Assembly (NCBI GenBank): GCA_029990175.1
Contig: JARKIP010000065.1
Span: forward strand, 27,816,501 to 27,880,500
DNA: 64,000 nt
Reading direction: 5' to 3'
Source: Petunia secreta
Taxonomy: Eukaryota; Streptophyta; Magnoliopsida; Solanales; Solanaceae
Shown piece after piece: positions 47,210 through 59,746 of the stretch. The translations under genes and the position numbers were made by a program. Positions within the stretch are counted from its first letter, which is position 1. Every line of letters starts with the position of its first letter. The notes under the pieces are model-generated. The model did not search any database and had not been told where the DNA came from. It saw only the letters and a list, made by a program, of their open reading frames with translations.

Positions 47210-47549
47210 TGCAGGCTGGAGTGAAAGTGAGGGGCCACAAAATGATACGTGAACAGTGGTTGCTCAAAGTACATGACAGGACATAAGGAACTGTTCCATT
47301 CACTCTCAGCTTTTCAATGAGGAAGTGTTTCCTTCAGTAATGGTAAGAAAGGAGAAATAATTGGCATTGGAAAGTTAGGTATGTCTGATTCATACAGCAT
47401 AGATAATGTGTTTCTAGTAGATGGTTTGAAGAATTTCTTATTGAGTATATCTCAATTGTATGATAAAGGTAATAATGTTAATTTTTCTTCTACTAGTTGC
47501 ACTGTGACTAATCAAACTTCTGGAGAGATTATTTTGCAGGGAAATAGGC
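47210..47549 (+). pseudogene. Sirevirus protease (copy 1), catalytic Asp lost
   Basis: The catalytic triplet reads NSG (NSGCSKYMTGHKELFH at about 47252) instead of the Copia DSG. SIDNVFLVDGL and QLYDKGNNV follow, then QGNRHGK and a stop. One more internal TGA. Non-functional. Confidence 0.8.
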
Positions 47550-48688
47550 ATGGAAAATGATCCCCTCCTATGGCACAAAAGACTTGGTCATGCTATTCTT
47601 TCACAATTAAACAAACTAGTTTCTAAGGACATGGTGATAGGACTTCCTAACATCAAGTTCAAGGAAGAAAGAATTTGTAGTGCTTGTGCTAGGGGGAAGC
47701 AGGTAAAGTCATTCTTCAAACCAAAGAAACACGTCAGTACTACCAAACCTTTGAAACTGGTCCATATAGATCTTTGTGGACAAATGAAAGCAATGAGTCG
47801 TGGAGGTAAGAAATATGTTATGGTACTGGTTGATGATTATTATATATTTAGTTGGACTCTTTTTCTTGCATCTAAGGAAGAAGCATTTAATGGATTTTCA
47901 ATATTTGCTAAGAAAATTCAGAAAACACTAGATAGTCATATTGTTGCTATAAGGTCAGATCATGGTACTGAGTTTGAGAGTCAAATGTTCTTTAACTTTT
48001 GCAATGAAAATGGTATTGATCATAACTTCTCTTCAACTAGAACTCCACAACAAATGAAGTAGTTGAAAGGAAAAATAGGATCTTAGAAGAAATGGCTAGG
48101 ACTATGATACTGTCTGGCAATCTTTCAAAAAGTTTTTGGGTTGAGGCTATTAATACTGCATGCTACACAATCAATAGGTGTATGACAAGGCCACTGAAAG
48201 AAAAGACACCATATGAGTTACTTAAAGGAAGAAAACCAAATATTTCACACCTTAGAGCCTTTGATTGTAAATGCTTTATACACAACAATGGAAAGGATGC
48301 CTTAGGAAAATTTAATTCTAGAAGTAATAAGGGAATCTTAATTGGTTATTCTTCAAACAGTAAATCCTATAGAGGCTTTAACAAGAAAACATCAAAGATT
48401 GAAGAAAGCATGCATGTTAAGTTTGATGAATTTGATAATTTGTCTCAAGAACAGGCCCAAGAAGATGAAGAAATTGGAATGTTGAGGCATGGTGAACCTG
48501 GTCCTCAACAAATGCAGGCATTGGATGGGAATGCTGTGAGAAGTGAATTGCAAGGAACTGTTCCTCATGATAGAACTGAGAAAAGTAGCACAGAAACAGG
48601 GGAACAAATGATGGATCCATCTCTCAAACCTGTACTACTACTACATCAGAAATTGTTCCTCAGCAAGGAACTTCTGAAGATGTTCTGA
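47550..48688 (+). pseudogene. Sirevirus integrase (copy 1), one frameshift
   Basis: GAG-pre-integrase zinc domain (WHKRLGHAILSQL...ICSACARGK), then the core: LVHIDLCG (first D), AIRSDHGTEFE (second D). At about 48050 one A is missing in a CAACAAA run, ending the frame at 48062. The next frame has VVERKNRILEEMARTM with the catalytic E, then the C-terminal part (KTPYELLKGRKPNISHLRAF, IGYSSNSKSYR). Integrates the cDNA in intact relatives. Confidence 0.88.
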
Positions 48689-49066
48689 TACTCAAGCCTT
48701 ATAAGTATCAAGGTTCACATCTTGTAGATTAGATAATCTAAGACAAGACTGCTGGAATTCAAGCTAGATCAGCCGTAAAGAATCACAATTTAAGGAGTTG
48801 AATCAATTCCCAAGAAGTCAAGTTTGGCATATGGAACCCAAACCAAGGAACACGTCCATCATAGGAACAAAATTGGGTTTTAGGAACAAACTTGATGAGG
48901 ATGGTATGGTAACCAGGAATAAAGCTAGACAAAGCCTTGTATGGACTCAACCAGGCACCAAGAACATGGTATGAACGTCTATTAAAGTTCCTACTTCAGC
49001 ATTGGTGTAAAAGAGGTAAAATTGATAGCACACTGTTTTTGAATGAAAAATGATTCAGTAAGATCC
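48689..49066 (+). pseudogene. Sirevirus RT remnant (copy 1), catalytic core deleted
   Basis: Only the edges survive: RNKLDEDGMVTRNKA (about 48885-48930) joins directly to ALYGLNQAPRTWYERLLKFL. A few residues after FLNEK a stop and a second deletion remove the YVDD-containing part. Reverse transcriptase activity is impossible. Confidence 0.8.
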
Positions 49067-49582
49067 TAAGGAATCTCATCTGAAAGCTGTTAAAAGGATA
49101 TTAAGATATCTGAAAGGAACAGGTTCCTTAGGACTTTGGTACCCAAAAGGTAGTAATTTTAATCTTGTTAGGTATACTCATGCTGACTATGCAGGTTTCC
49201 TTGTTGATAAAAAAAGTACCTCAGGTATGACACATTTTCTTGGTGAGTGTTTGGTTTCATGGGGAACCAAGAAACAAAAACGAAATTCAATGGTACTTTC
49301 TACTGCACAGGCTGAGTATGTGGCAGCTGCCTCATGTTGTTCACAATTGTTGTGGATCAAATAGCAATTACAAGATTTTAGTGTTGATGTAGGAACTTTT
49401 CCTATCTATTGTGATAACACTAGTGCAATTAACATGACAAAGAATCTTGTGCATCACAAGAGAACTAAACATAATGACGTAAGACACTATTTCTTGAGGG
49501 ATAATTATGAGAAAGGTTTGATCACTATAGCCTTTTATCCTACTGATAAACAGATTACTGATATTTTCACAAAGGCTTAGGT
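49062..49582 (+). pseudogene. Sirevirus RNase H (copy 1), one stop
   Basis: DPKESHLKAVKRILRYLKGT, HADYAGFLVDKKSTSG, STAQAEYVAAASCC and YCDNTSAINMTKN keep the D, E and D active-site positions. An in-frame TAG follows LLWIK (about 49363). Ends in DIFTKA. Confidence 0.85.
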
Positions 49583-50180
49583 AGAGATCATTTTGAAAGG
49601 AACAGGTTAGAATTAGGGATGATTAAATTCACCTAAGTCTACTCAACTTTACTTCAAAAAATTTGCTAGAAAATTTGGCTTAAAAATGAATTTTATTAGA
49701 GTCAATTTGAAGATTTCAGCTCAGTTCTATACTTAATTGTATACTCTATGCCATGATTTCTACTTAAGTTTACTAAATTTTAATGATGTTACCCTTATGT
49801 TCATAGAATTTCAGATTATGCAATTTGATTGAAATTGGGTATGGGAACTGTTCCCTGTCACATTTTCAGGTATGTACTACTTTATTATTCTGAAATTATT
49901 AGAGTTTGAAGAACACAGGTAAGAAGACGAGTTTAAATCTCACCCAAACTCTATCTCTCTAAAATCAGTCTCATTAAGGAACCGTTCCACACTCCATCTT
50001 CCACTTGAACTCTTTATCCTAATGGCTCGATTTTGAAACGTTCAAGAAACCTAATCGGTCTGGAACTATATTTAATCAAGGAAGCTGAAAGGTAATTAAT
50101 TTTACATTCCATCTCTATCATTATGCTTTACTTCTATATAATCTTTTAAGCTCCAATCTCATGTTCTCATTCAAGAAAGA
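49583..50180 (+). other. Spacer between pol and the envelope-like ORF (copy 1)
   Basis: Non-coding, about 600 bp, with GGAACTGTTCC and GGAACCGTTCC palindromes at 49844 and 49978. Confidence 0.6.
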
Positions 50181-50913
50181 GTGATTCATTATCTTCTGCA
50201 TCGAAAAATTGCAATGTCTCTCTCACTTGAAAACACTTCATCCATGCCTACCAAAGAACTACCACCAGTTACAAAGCCTACTTCACCCATACAAATAAAT
50301 TCATCACATCCAGAAAATCAAAACCCTCAAAACCCAGACTCTAAAATTCAGGGGGAAGGACCAGGTCCATCTGTTGGTGAGACACTGGAACATATGGTTG
50401 ATTTGTCTAGGGCCATGATCATGTATGAATTCAAGGTAAACTACGCTGAACCTTTGAATGTATTTGATGATAAGGGTGAGGAAGTAGAGGGGCTAGGTAT
50501 GTTTATACCAGAAAGTGAGGGGGAAAAGGAAACTATGAAGAGTCTAGAAGCTCCCATGCATGAGTCTTCTGAGTCTCCAGTAGTTGCTTCTAGAGCACCC
50601 ATGGAGGATGAAGAGATGGTGGATATAGATAAACCAGGGCTTAAAAAGAAAAACCAAGGGGAGAGTTCTGCTAAGGGTAAAGGAATTATTCCTTCCATTG
50701 AAGGAAGTGAAAACTGCTACCAAGAAGGAAAGATTTGAAGCTACTACACTAATCAATTGTGACTTGATAGTAAATGTTGAGCCTTTTGCTGTTGGAGCTA
50801 CTATTATTGGTTCTTCCAAAGGACCTTTGAACAATAAGGTTAGGATGTTGAGGCAGCAGATTGATCTGCAAGCTGCTGAGATTAAGATGTTAGAGGAAGA
50901 AAGAGACTTCTAG
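50181..50913 (+). pseudogene. Envelope-like ORF of the Sirevirus (copy 1)
   Basis: First frame 50181-50738: probable start MSLSLENTSSMPTKE at about 50214, proline/serine-rich then acidic, with KKKNQGESSAKGKG. It passes by frameshift near 50700-50738 to 50698-50913, a coiled-coil end (VRMLRQQIDLQAAEIKMLEE). Sireviruses carry an ORF here called envelope-like; real envelope function is unproven. No clear signal peptide or membrane segment. Confidence 0.7.
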
Positions 50914-51465
50914 AATGCTGAAGCTGCTAAGGCAAAAGAAACAAATGAAATGATTCTTTAGAAAATGTTTGAGTTGTTTCAGGAAAAGTCTCAAGGACCT
51001 GGTCCTTCAACCATCTGATACCCAAAACCAAAAAGCCATCTTTTGTCCAGTAGGATTTAGATTAGTTCTAGTCTCCTAGCGTTCTTATCTTTAGTTTTTG
51101 ACTAGTTTAGCAGTACTTGCTTAGTTTGTTTTCCCTGGTTGAAAATCTTTTTGCTTATGATGTCATATCTTCGATGGCTAATATCATTTAAATGCAGTTG
51201 CTTTTTGTTGGATTATGTTTGCATTTTGAGTTGCCTAAATGGCTATGAGTTGATTATTTTTATTGCTTATAATAATTTTGACTTATGCAACCTTTTCAAT
51301 GATGCCAAAAGGAGGAAGAGTAAGTATGATTTTGCTTGTGATATTTATAACCTGTTTAAGAACCTGATCCTTAATGATAAAATTAATTTCTCCTAATGTG
51401 GCTTTTAAGTTGAAAATTGTGGTTCAGGACATTAAGGATGTGAAGGGAAGTCTATGAGTTTGTCA
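50914..51465 (+). other. 3' untranslated region of the Sirevirus (copy 1)
   Basis: T-rich, non-coding; a weak open frame (51139-51396) has no recognisable domain. Confidence 0.55.
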
Positions 51466-51467
51466 TC

Positions 51468-51484
51468 ATCGAAAAGGGGGAAAA
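51468..51484 (+). other. Polypurine tract of the Sirevirus (copy 1)
   Basis: TCGAAAAGGGGGAAAA-type purine run directly before TGTTAGC, the LTR start. Confidence 0.8.
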
Positions 51485-52039
51485 TGTTAGCTTGAATAAG
51501 CTTGGAAGTTTTGACTGATGACGAAGGAACAGATCCAAGAACTTGTTTCTTTGGATCACTGCAGCTGAATAAATAATTATGCAAAATCAATTGAGCAGAA
51601 AAATTAATTATTATCCTATTGTCTAATGTTTATCTTGATAATTATGCAGAGTTGTACGTGATAAGAAAAGATTGCATCAGATTAGGATAATGTTTGAAGG
51701 TAAGCAAGAAGTTCAATTATACAGCTCTTGGAGGCTTTGGAGTTCTAATTGCTTAAGACTCCTCAGATTTCAAAGCTATAAGAAGAGGAGCATTTCAGCT
51801 GTTGAAGTTACGCACAAATACAGAGAGAATCGAGCATAGCATTGGAAGAGTCTTTATCTTATTTATGTAATCATTAAGCTACAGGGAACTAAGTAAGAAC
51901 ATGTTCCTTAGATTGAGTCTTGTCAAAGTTCAGTCTTAGTTAAACTGTAGTAGCTACTATCGAGTTGTATCATTTCAATTCAAGTCGTGTACTTGAAGAA
52001 ACTTCACTGATCCGTGAAAGGGGTCATTAAAGGATTAGA
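51485..52039 (+). repeat. 3' LTR of the Sirevirus, truncated (copy 1)
   Basis: Starts TGTTAGCTTGAATAAGC; 555 bp remain before the TGTAACGACC LTR begins. No terminal CA, so the end is displaced. GAACATGTTCC lies at 51897. Confidence 0.75.
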
Positions 52040-52224
52040 TGTAACGACCCTCAAATAGTCGTTACGGGATCCGGGACCTCGATTTGCATGTCGACAGTCC
52101 CAAAAACTCCGTTAGGTCATTTATGACCCGTCTGTTAAATTCTGAGTCGAAACGGAGTCCGTTTGATAGGTTTTCGAGAAAAGGATCCGTTTATGAAATT
52201 CCGGAAAGGAATTTGGGATTTCGA
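52040..52224 (+). repeat. Fragment of a Gypsy LTR (element G type)
   Basis: 185 bp equal in start and insertion point to element G's LTR at 60302-60485, with 5 substitutions and one indel (about 3%). Ends abruptly after TTTCGA. Confidence 0.9.
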
Positions 52225-52517
52225 ATTGTATTCAATGACGCCTCAAGTGTGGATGATTATAGTTTGGATGCTTCACCTTTGATGGGTGGTAAACTTGTCT
52301 TCACTAACCCTATGTTTGAAGGGGATTTTGAAATAGGTGGTGATGTGCATTCAACTAGAGGAAAGTGTGAGTTTGAACCTCCATGGATTGGAATGCTTAA
52401 CTCTATAGATAATCCATTGTTTGAGACTGCCCTTGGGAGCTTGTCGAGTGAGGAGGATTGTCTTGGAGGTGATTTTGGAGGTGAGAAGGTATCTCTTGGT
52501 GTGTATAAGAGTGCTCT
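52225..52517 (+). pseudogene. N2 ORF fragment at the start of copy 2
   Basis: Contains ASSVDDYSLDA, matching ASSADDEPRYDT of N1, then GKLVFTNPMFEGDFEIGG and GEKVSLGVYKS as in copy 1. The first 54 bp are absent from copy 1. Confidence 0.8.
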
Positions 52518-54175
52518 CGTTGGCTCTCTTTCCATCTTGGCTCTCTTTGATTCTCGTGTGATCTCCTTGACTTCTCCCATGGCTTTGATTAAGTATCCTT
52601 TGGCTGCTACCAAGTGTAAGATGTCTACCTCTGTGCACTACGAATTCCATTGCTCAAGTTATGCTTCCAGTGCCTCTATCAGTCCTAATGTACGCTTCTT
52701 CCATACTTCGATCTCTTCTTTGTTTTCCTTATCCATCTTGACAGCTTTCAACATGAACTCTCGGTACCGGATTTGAGCCTCTGCTTCACGATCTCTTACG
52801 TTATTCCCACGACTTGGCCCTACTACCACATTTCCCTTTATACTCGAGCGTAACCAGCTTTTGTAGTTTGGCTCGTATCCAGCATTGTATCTATCAGACG
52901 CTAGCGATGCTTCTTCCATGACTTGTCTTCCTTCCCATGACTTCCTAATTCTCTTGACCCTTGGAACAACATCTTCAGTGTAGTCAAACTAATAATCTTT
53001 CGTGTTCGGTATCAATGGTATGATTTGCTTCCTTCCTGCTTGCCTCATTACTCTTAGCGGCTGATAGGGTTGGAGGCCTCTAAACCCCATAAGTATCACA
53101 AAGGATGCCTTCTCAGAACTAATGATGAAATCTGATAAAGGAAACCAAGTGAACATCTACTGGATTGAGTCCTCCGTTATGTCATCGAACAATTATACCC
53201 ACTTCTCTGTGCTGCTGGTTGTTTGAGTTGTTGATTTTCATACCGTTCCCCAATCAAGTAGTTGCAACCAATTGGTTTGGACAATGCTTGTGCACCTCTT
53301 GCTTCCCCTAAATGTTCTTTGAACCATGCTTGTAGTAAAAGATTACACCCTTGGAAGTATCTCGCTCCTCTCTTGCAATAACCCAGAGCTCGATAAATGT
53401 CTGCTACTATCATAGGAACTATGGTATAACGATAACCATCAATTTTGTTGAACACTGCATCGGCAACCATAACAAGTCTTGAACATATGTCATGACTTGA
53501 ACTCTCGGGGAAGACCATCACTCCTAGGAAACCAATAGCAAATGCAAGTGGTCTAGCCCTCCTCCAATCACCGTAGGACTCAAACTCCTTCTTATGACTA
53601 TCATATGCCCTCAAATGTCAAATCCGAGTGTAAAAATAGGAAATGAGGATCTTCTTTTGTTGTAAAAATCCCAAGTCCACATTTTCTACCGTCCCTAGCT
53701 TCTAACGAAACTCGTCGGCTGTGGGGACGCTAGGTGCTAGTATGCGACCCCCTTGCCAACGATGCTTGTCTAACCCCGAGTGTGACACAAAACCCCTATT
53801 TCTTCCAACAAAGATGTTAATTCAATGTCCCTAAACCTAAACACGTTCAATTTTTCATCCTAAAATGACACTGCTGCTTTGATCATCTCTCTACATGGTT
53901 CCATTTCTAACAGTGAAACCAAATGACCCAAGTATTAACGTACTTCGGTTTGCTCTCCTAGTGACAGGTTGCTCCACCAATTAGTTAACAAAAGAGGTGT
54001 GTCCATAGTCATCCGAAAACGATGGGACTTCTGACTCATTGTGACCTAAAAATAACGAAGAGATAAAAGTTAAAACCCCGTCCCTTTTGAGAATAATTGA
54101 ACAAATCAAAATGCATTTTCATTATCGTCTCATTTTTTTTCTTTTCTTTTCTCTTCTTTTTCTCTGAAATGCACA
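52518..54175 (-). pseudogene. ORF1a fragment (copy 2)
   Basis: Nearly identical to 44256-45913 with about six substitutions, including GLLS to GATT-type change near 52551 and two adjacent changes near 53229. Same stops and junctions. Confidence 0.85.
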
Positions 54176-55464
54176 TAATTGTATCATTGAAAGGAAGGAT
54201 CTTAGTACTCCCTCCTTCGATGAACTAATAGGTAATCTAAGAACATATGAACTGCGGAAGAAAGTCAAGAACATAGGAGAACCAGTTAAAACTGAACCTA
54301 ATTTAGCTTTATTTGCTGCTAACATTTTTGTTGATGATGAGAAGGAACTGGTCCTTATAGCCAGAAGTGTCCAAAGATTCCTGAATAAGAAAAAGGGATC
54401 TAGTAAACAAGGTAGATCTTCTGACATGAAACAGGGAGGAGAATGCTTCAAATGTGGAAGCATGGAGTACTACATTAGCAATGCCCAGTCATGGAAGAAG
54501 AATGGAGAAAGAAGTATGTTGAAAAGAGAAGGAAGGCTAAGGAACAGTTCCGAAAGAAGAATAGAACTCCCAAAGCAATGGTTGCTGGCTTCCAAGATAG
54601 TGAAGATGAGCAGTCTTATGATGATCTGGCTCTAATTGCTCTTGAAGATTCTGATGATGAAGAAGATGCCGAGGTATTTGTTTCTAAACTCTAAAAGGAT
54701 GTGAAAAATATGCCTAGAGAGAAATTAGTTAAAGTGTTTCACACTGTGCTAAATGAATTTAAATCTCTAAGGGATGGTAAAGATCAACTGCATGATAATA
54801 TTGATAGTTTAGAAACTGAATACAAAAAGGTTGTAATAAAAAATGACATTCTGAAAAGGAAAAACAGCATGCTAAAGGAACAGGTCCTTACACTTAAATC
54901 AACTGTTCATAAATTGCAAAATGAAAATTTAGAAACTGATACAGTTGGTAAAGGTAAGGGCAATGCAAATTCTCACCAGCTTATTGCTGAAGAGAAGTTG
55001 AAAGTGACAATTGATGAACTGTACAAAAAAAATGAAAAGATAAGAACTTTGGAAGAGGACTTGATCAAAACCAAAGATGAACTGAACAAAACTGTTAAAT
55101 GGAACAAGTCTTCTAAAGCATTAGAATGGTTACATGAAAATCATAGTAGTAATAGGAAGGGTATTGGGTTTATGAAATCTCAGTCATTGCCCAAATGGGA
55201 TCCAAAGGGTAAGTATCTAACTCTTCCTGAAAAAATTGGTTATGCATGCACTGTGGAAACATTGGTCACGTGAAAAGAAAATGTCAATCTTTTAAAAAAG
55301 CTACACAAAGGAACAGGGTCTATAAACATGTCCAAAATTATGTGGCTAAGAAAAGTGTTCACACAAAGAAAGCATTGTCATTCTGGGCTAGGAGAGATTT
55401 AATTCACCCTTTTGTTAAAGGAAAGGGACCCAAACTAGTTTGGGTTCCTAAAAGTAACCCCTAG
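54176..55464 (+). pseudogene. Sirevirus gag, C-terminal part (copy 2)
   Basis: As copy 1, with intact second knuckle CMHCGNIGHVKRKC and decayed first knuckle. A single replacement (H to P) near 55409 in the segment RRDLIHPFVKGKG. Confidence 0.85.
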
Positions 55465-55471
55465 TTTTTTT

Positions 55472-56950
55472 TGCAGGCTGGAGTGAAAGTGAGGGGCCAC
55501 AAAATGATACGTGAACAGTGGTTGCTCAAAGTACATGACAGGACATAAGGAACTGTTCCATTCACTCTCAGCTTTTCAATGAGGAAGTGTTTCCTTCGGT
55601 AATGGTAAGAAAGGAGAAATAATTGGCATTGGAAAGTTAGGTATGTCTGATTCATACAGCATAGATAATGTGTTTCTAGTAGATTGTTTGAAGAATTTCT
55701 TATTGAGTATATCTCAATTGTATGATAAAGGTAATAATGTTAATTTTTCTTCTACTAGTTGCACTGTGACTAATCAAACTTCTGGAGATATTATTTTGCA
55801 GGGAAATAGGCATGGAAAATGATCCCCTCCTATGGCACAAAAGACTTGGTCATGCTATTCTTTCACAATTAAACAAACTAGTTTCTAAGGACATGGTGAT
55901 AGGACTTCCTAACATCAAGTTCAAGGAAGAAAGAATTTGTAGTGCTTGTGCTAGGGGGAAGCAGGTAAAGTCATTCTTCAAACCAAAGAAACACGTCAGT
56001 ACTACCAAACCTTTGAAACTGGTCCATATAGATCTTTGTGGACAAATGAAAGCAATGAGTCGTGGAGGTAAGAAATATGTTATGGTACTGGTTGATGATT
56101 ATTATATATTTAGTTGGACTCTTTTTCTTGCATCTAAGGAAGAAGCATTTAATGGATTTTCAATATTTGCTAAGAAAATTCAGAAAACACTAGATAGTCA
56201 TATTGTTGCTATAAGGTCAGATCATGGTACTGAGTTTGAGAGTCAAATGTTCTTTAACTTTTGCAATGAAAATGGTATTGATCATAACTTCTCTTCAACT
56301 AGAACTCCACAACAAATGAAGTAGTTGAAAGGAAAAATAGGATCTTAGAAGAAATGGCTAGGACTATGATACTGTCTGGCAATCTTTCAAAAAGTTTTTG
56401 GGTTGAGGCTATTAATACTGCATGCTACACAATCAATAGGTGTATGACAAGGCCACTGAAAGAAAAGACACCATATGAGTTACTTAAAGGAAGAAAACCA
56501 AATATTTCACACCTTAGAGCCTTTGATTGTAAATGCTTTATACACAACAATGGAAAGGATGCCTTAGGAAAATTTAATTCTAGAAGTAATAAGGGAATCT
56601 TAATTGGTTATTCTTCAAACAGTAAATCCTATAGAGGCTTTAACAAGAAAACATCAAAGATTGAAGAAAGCATGCATGTTAAGTTTGATGAATTTGATAA
56701 TTTGTCTCAAGAACAGGCCCAAGAAGATGAAGAAATTGGAATGTTGAGGCATGGTGAACCTGGTCCTCAACAAATGCAGGCATTGGATGGGAATGCTGTG
56801 AGAAGTGAATTGCAAGGAACTGTTCCTCATGATAGAACTGAGAAAAGTAGCACAGAAACAGGGGAACAAATGATGGATCCATCTCTCAAACCTGTACTAC
56901 TACTACATCAGAAATTGTTCCTCAGCAAGGAACTTCTGAAGATGTTCTGA
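55472..56950 (+). pseudogene. Sirevirus protease and integrase (copy 2)
   Basis: Protease again has NSG for DSG (about 55514). Integrase 55812-56950 has the same missing base near 56312 and the same D, D, E context. Differences from copy 1 near 55686 (GGT to TGT) and 55789. Confidence 0.85.
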
Positions 56951-57844
56951 TACTCAAGCCTTATAAGTATCAAGGTTCACATCTTGTAGATTAGATAATC
57001 TAAGACAAGACTGCTGGAATTCAAGCTAGATCAGCCGTAAAGAATCACAATTTAAGGAGTTGAATCAATTCCCAAGAAGTCAAGTTTGGCATATGGAACC
57101 CAAACCAAGGAACACGTCCATCATAGGAACAAAATTGGGTTTTAGGAACAAACTTGATGAGGATGGTATGGTAACCAGGAATAAAGCTAGACAAAGCCTT
57201 GTATGGACTCAACCAGGCACCAAGAACATGGTATGAACGTCTATTAAAGTTCCTACTTCAGCATTGGTGTAAAAGAGGTAAAATTGATAGCACACTGTTT
57301 TTGAATGAAAAATGATTCAGTAAGATCCTAAGGAATCTCATCTGAAAGCTGTTAAAAGGATATTAAGATATCTGAAAGGAACAGGTTCCTTAGGACTTTG
57401 GTACCCAAAAGGTAGTAATTTTAATCTTGTTAGGTATACTCATGCTGACTATGCAGGTTTCCTTGTTGATAAAAAAAGTACCTCAGGTATGACACATTTT
57501 CTTGGTGAGTGTTTGGTTTCATGGGGAACCAAGAAACAAAAACGAAATTCAATGGTACTTTCTACTGCAAAGGCTGAGTATGTGGCAGCTGCCTCATGTT
57601 GTTCACAATTGTTGTGGATCAAATAGCAATTACAAGATTTTAGTGTTGATGTAGGAACTTTTCCTATCTATTGTGATAACACTAGTGCAATTAACATGAC
57701 AAAGAATCTTGTGCATCACAAGAGAACTAAACATAATGACGTAAGACACTATTTCTTGAGGGATAATTATGAGAAAGGTTTGATCACTATAGCCTTTTAT
57801 CCTACTGATAAACAGATTACTGATATTTTCACAAAGGCTTAGGT
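56951..57844 (+). pseudogene. Sirevirus RT remnant and RNase H (copy 2)
   Basis: Same deletions of the RT core. RNase H keeps D, E, D and the TAG after LLWIK. One replacement near 57571 (STAQAEY to STAKAEY). Confidence 0.83.
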
Positions 57845-58442
57845 AGAGATCATTTTGAAAGGAACAGGTTAGAATTAGGGATGATTAAATTCACCTAAGT
57901 CTACTCAACTTTACTTCAAAAAATTTGCTAGAAAATTTGGCTTAAAAATGAATTTTATTAGAGTCAATTTGAAGATTTCAGCTCAGTTCTATACTTAATT
58001 GTATACTCTATGCCATGATTTCTACTTAAGTTTACTAAATTTTAATGATGTTACCCTTATGTTCATAGAATTTCAGATTATGCAATTTGATTGAAATTGG
58101 GTATGGGAACTGTTCCCTGTCACATTTTCAGGTATGTACTACTTTATTATTCTGAAATTATTAGAGTTTGAAGAACACAGGTAAGAAGACGAGTTTAAAT
58201 CTCACCCAAACTCTATCTCTCTAAAATCAGTCTCATTAAGGAACCGTTCCACACTCCATCTTCCACTTGAACTCTTTATCCTAATGGCTCGATTTTGAAA
58301 CGTTCAAGAAACCTAATCGGTCTGGAACTATATTTAATCAAGGAAGCTGAAAGGTAATTAATTTTACATTCCATCTCTATCATTATGCTTTACTTCTATA
58401 TAATCTTTTAAGCTCCAATCTCATGTTCTCATTCAAGAAAGA

Positions 58443-59175
58443 GTGATTCATTATCTTCTGCATCGAAAAATTGCAATGTCTCTCTCACTTGAAAACACTT
58501 CATCCATGCCTACCAAAGAACTACCACCAGTTACAAAGCCTACTTCACCCATACAAATAAATTCATCACATCCAGAAAATCAAAACCCTCAAAACCCAGA
58601 CTCTAAAATTCAGGGGGAAGGACCAGGTCCATCTGTTGGTGAGACACTGGAACATATGGTTGATTTGTCTAGGGCCATGATCATGTATGAATTCAAGGTA
58701 AACTACGCTGAACCTTTGAATGTATTTGATGATAAGGGTGAGGAAGTAGAGGGGCTAGGTATGTTTATACCAGAAAGTGAGGGGGAAAAGGAAACTATGA
58801 AGAGTCTAGAAGCTCCCATGCATGAGTCTTCTGAGTCTCCAGTAGTTGCTTCTAGAGCACCCATGGAGGATGAAGAGATGGTGGATATAGATAAACCAGG
58901 GCTTAAAAAGAAAAACCAAGGGGAGAGTTCTGCTAAGGGTAAAGGAATTATTCCTTCCATTGAAGGAAGTGAAAACTGCTACCAAGAAGGAAAGATTTGA
59001 AGCTACTACACTAATCAATTGTGACTTGATAGTAAATGTTGAGCCTTTTGCTGTTGGAGCTACTATTATTGGTTCTTCCAAAGGACCTTTGAACAATAAG
59101 GTTAGGATGTTGAGGCAGCAGATTGATCTGCAAGCTGCTGAGATTAAGATGTTAGAGGAAGAAAGAGACTTCTAG
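58443..59175 (+). pseudogene. Envelope-like ORF of the Sirevirus (copy 2)
   Basis: Identical in translation to copy 1 in both frames, including the frame change near 58962-59000. Confidence 0.7.
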
Positions 59176-59746
59176 AATGCTGAAGCTGCTAAGGCAAAAG
59201 AAACAAATGAAATGATTATTTAGAAAATGTTTGAGTTGTTTCAGGAAAAGTCTCAAGGACCTGGTCCTTCAACCATCTGATACCCAAAACCAAAAAGCCA
59301 TCTTTTGTCCAGTAGGATTTAGATTAGTTCTAGTCTCCTAGCGTTCTTATCTTTAGTTTTTGACTAGTTTAGCAGTACTTGCTTAGTTTGTTTTCCCTGG
59401 TTGAAAATCTTTTTGCTTATGATGTCATATCTTCGATGGCTAATATCATTTAAATGCAGTTGCTTTTTGTTGGATTATGTTTGCATTTTGAGTTGCCTAA
59501 ATGGCTATGAGTTGATTATTTTTATTGCTTATAATAATTTTGACTTATGCAACCTTTTCAATGATGCCAAAAGGAGGAAGAGTAAGTATGATTTTGCTTG
59601 TGATATTTATAACCTGTTTAAGAACCTGATCCTTAATGATAAAATTAATTTCTCCTAATGTGGCTTTTAAGTTGAAAATTGTGGTTCAGGACATTAAGGA
59701 TGTGAAGGGAAGTCTATGAGTTTGTCATCATCGAAAAGGGGGAAAA

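Larger units (their letters stand above)
45914..52039 (+). mobile_element. Sirevirus (Copia, SIRE lineage), 5'-truncated and defective (copy 1)
   Basis: Order gag (C-terminal part), protease, integrase, RT remnant, RNase H, envelope-like ORF, polypurine tract, partial LTR is the Copia order with the extra ORF typical of Sireviruses. The 5' LTR and N-terminal gag are missing. The 3' LTR is cut at 52039 by a Gypsy LTR fragment. Confidence 0.88.

Noticed and set aside
51139..51396. 85-codon hydrophobic ORF downstream of the envelope-like ORF
   Set aside because: T-rich untranslated sequence with no family match; identical in copy 2 only because of the recent duplication.
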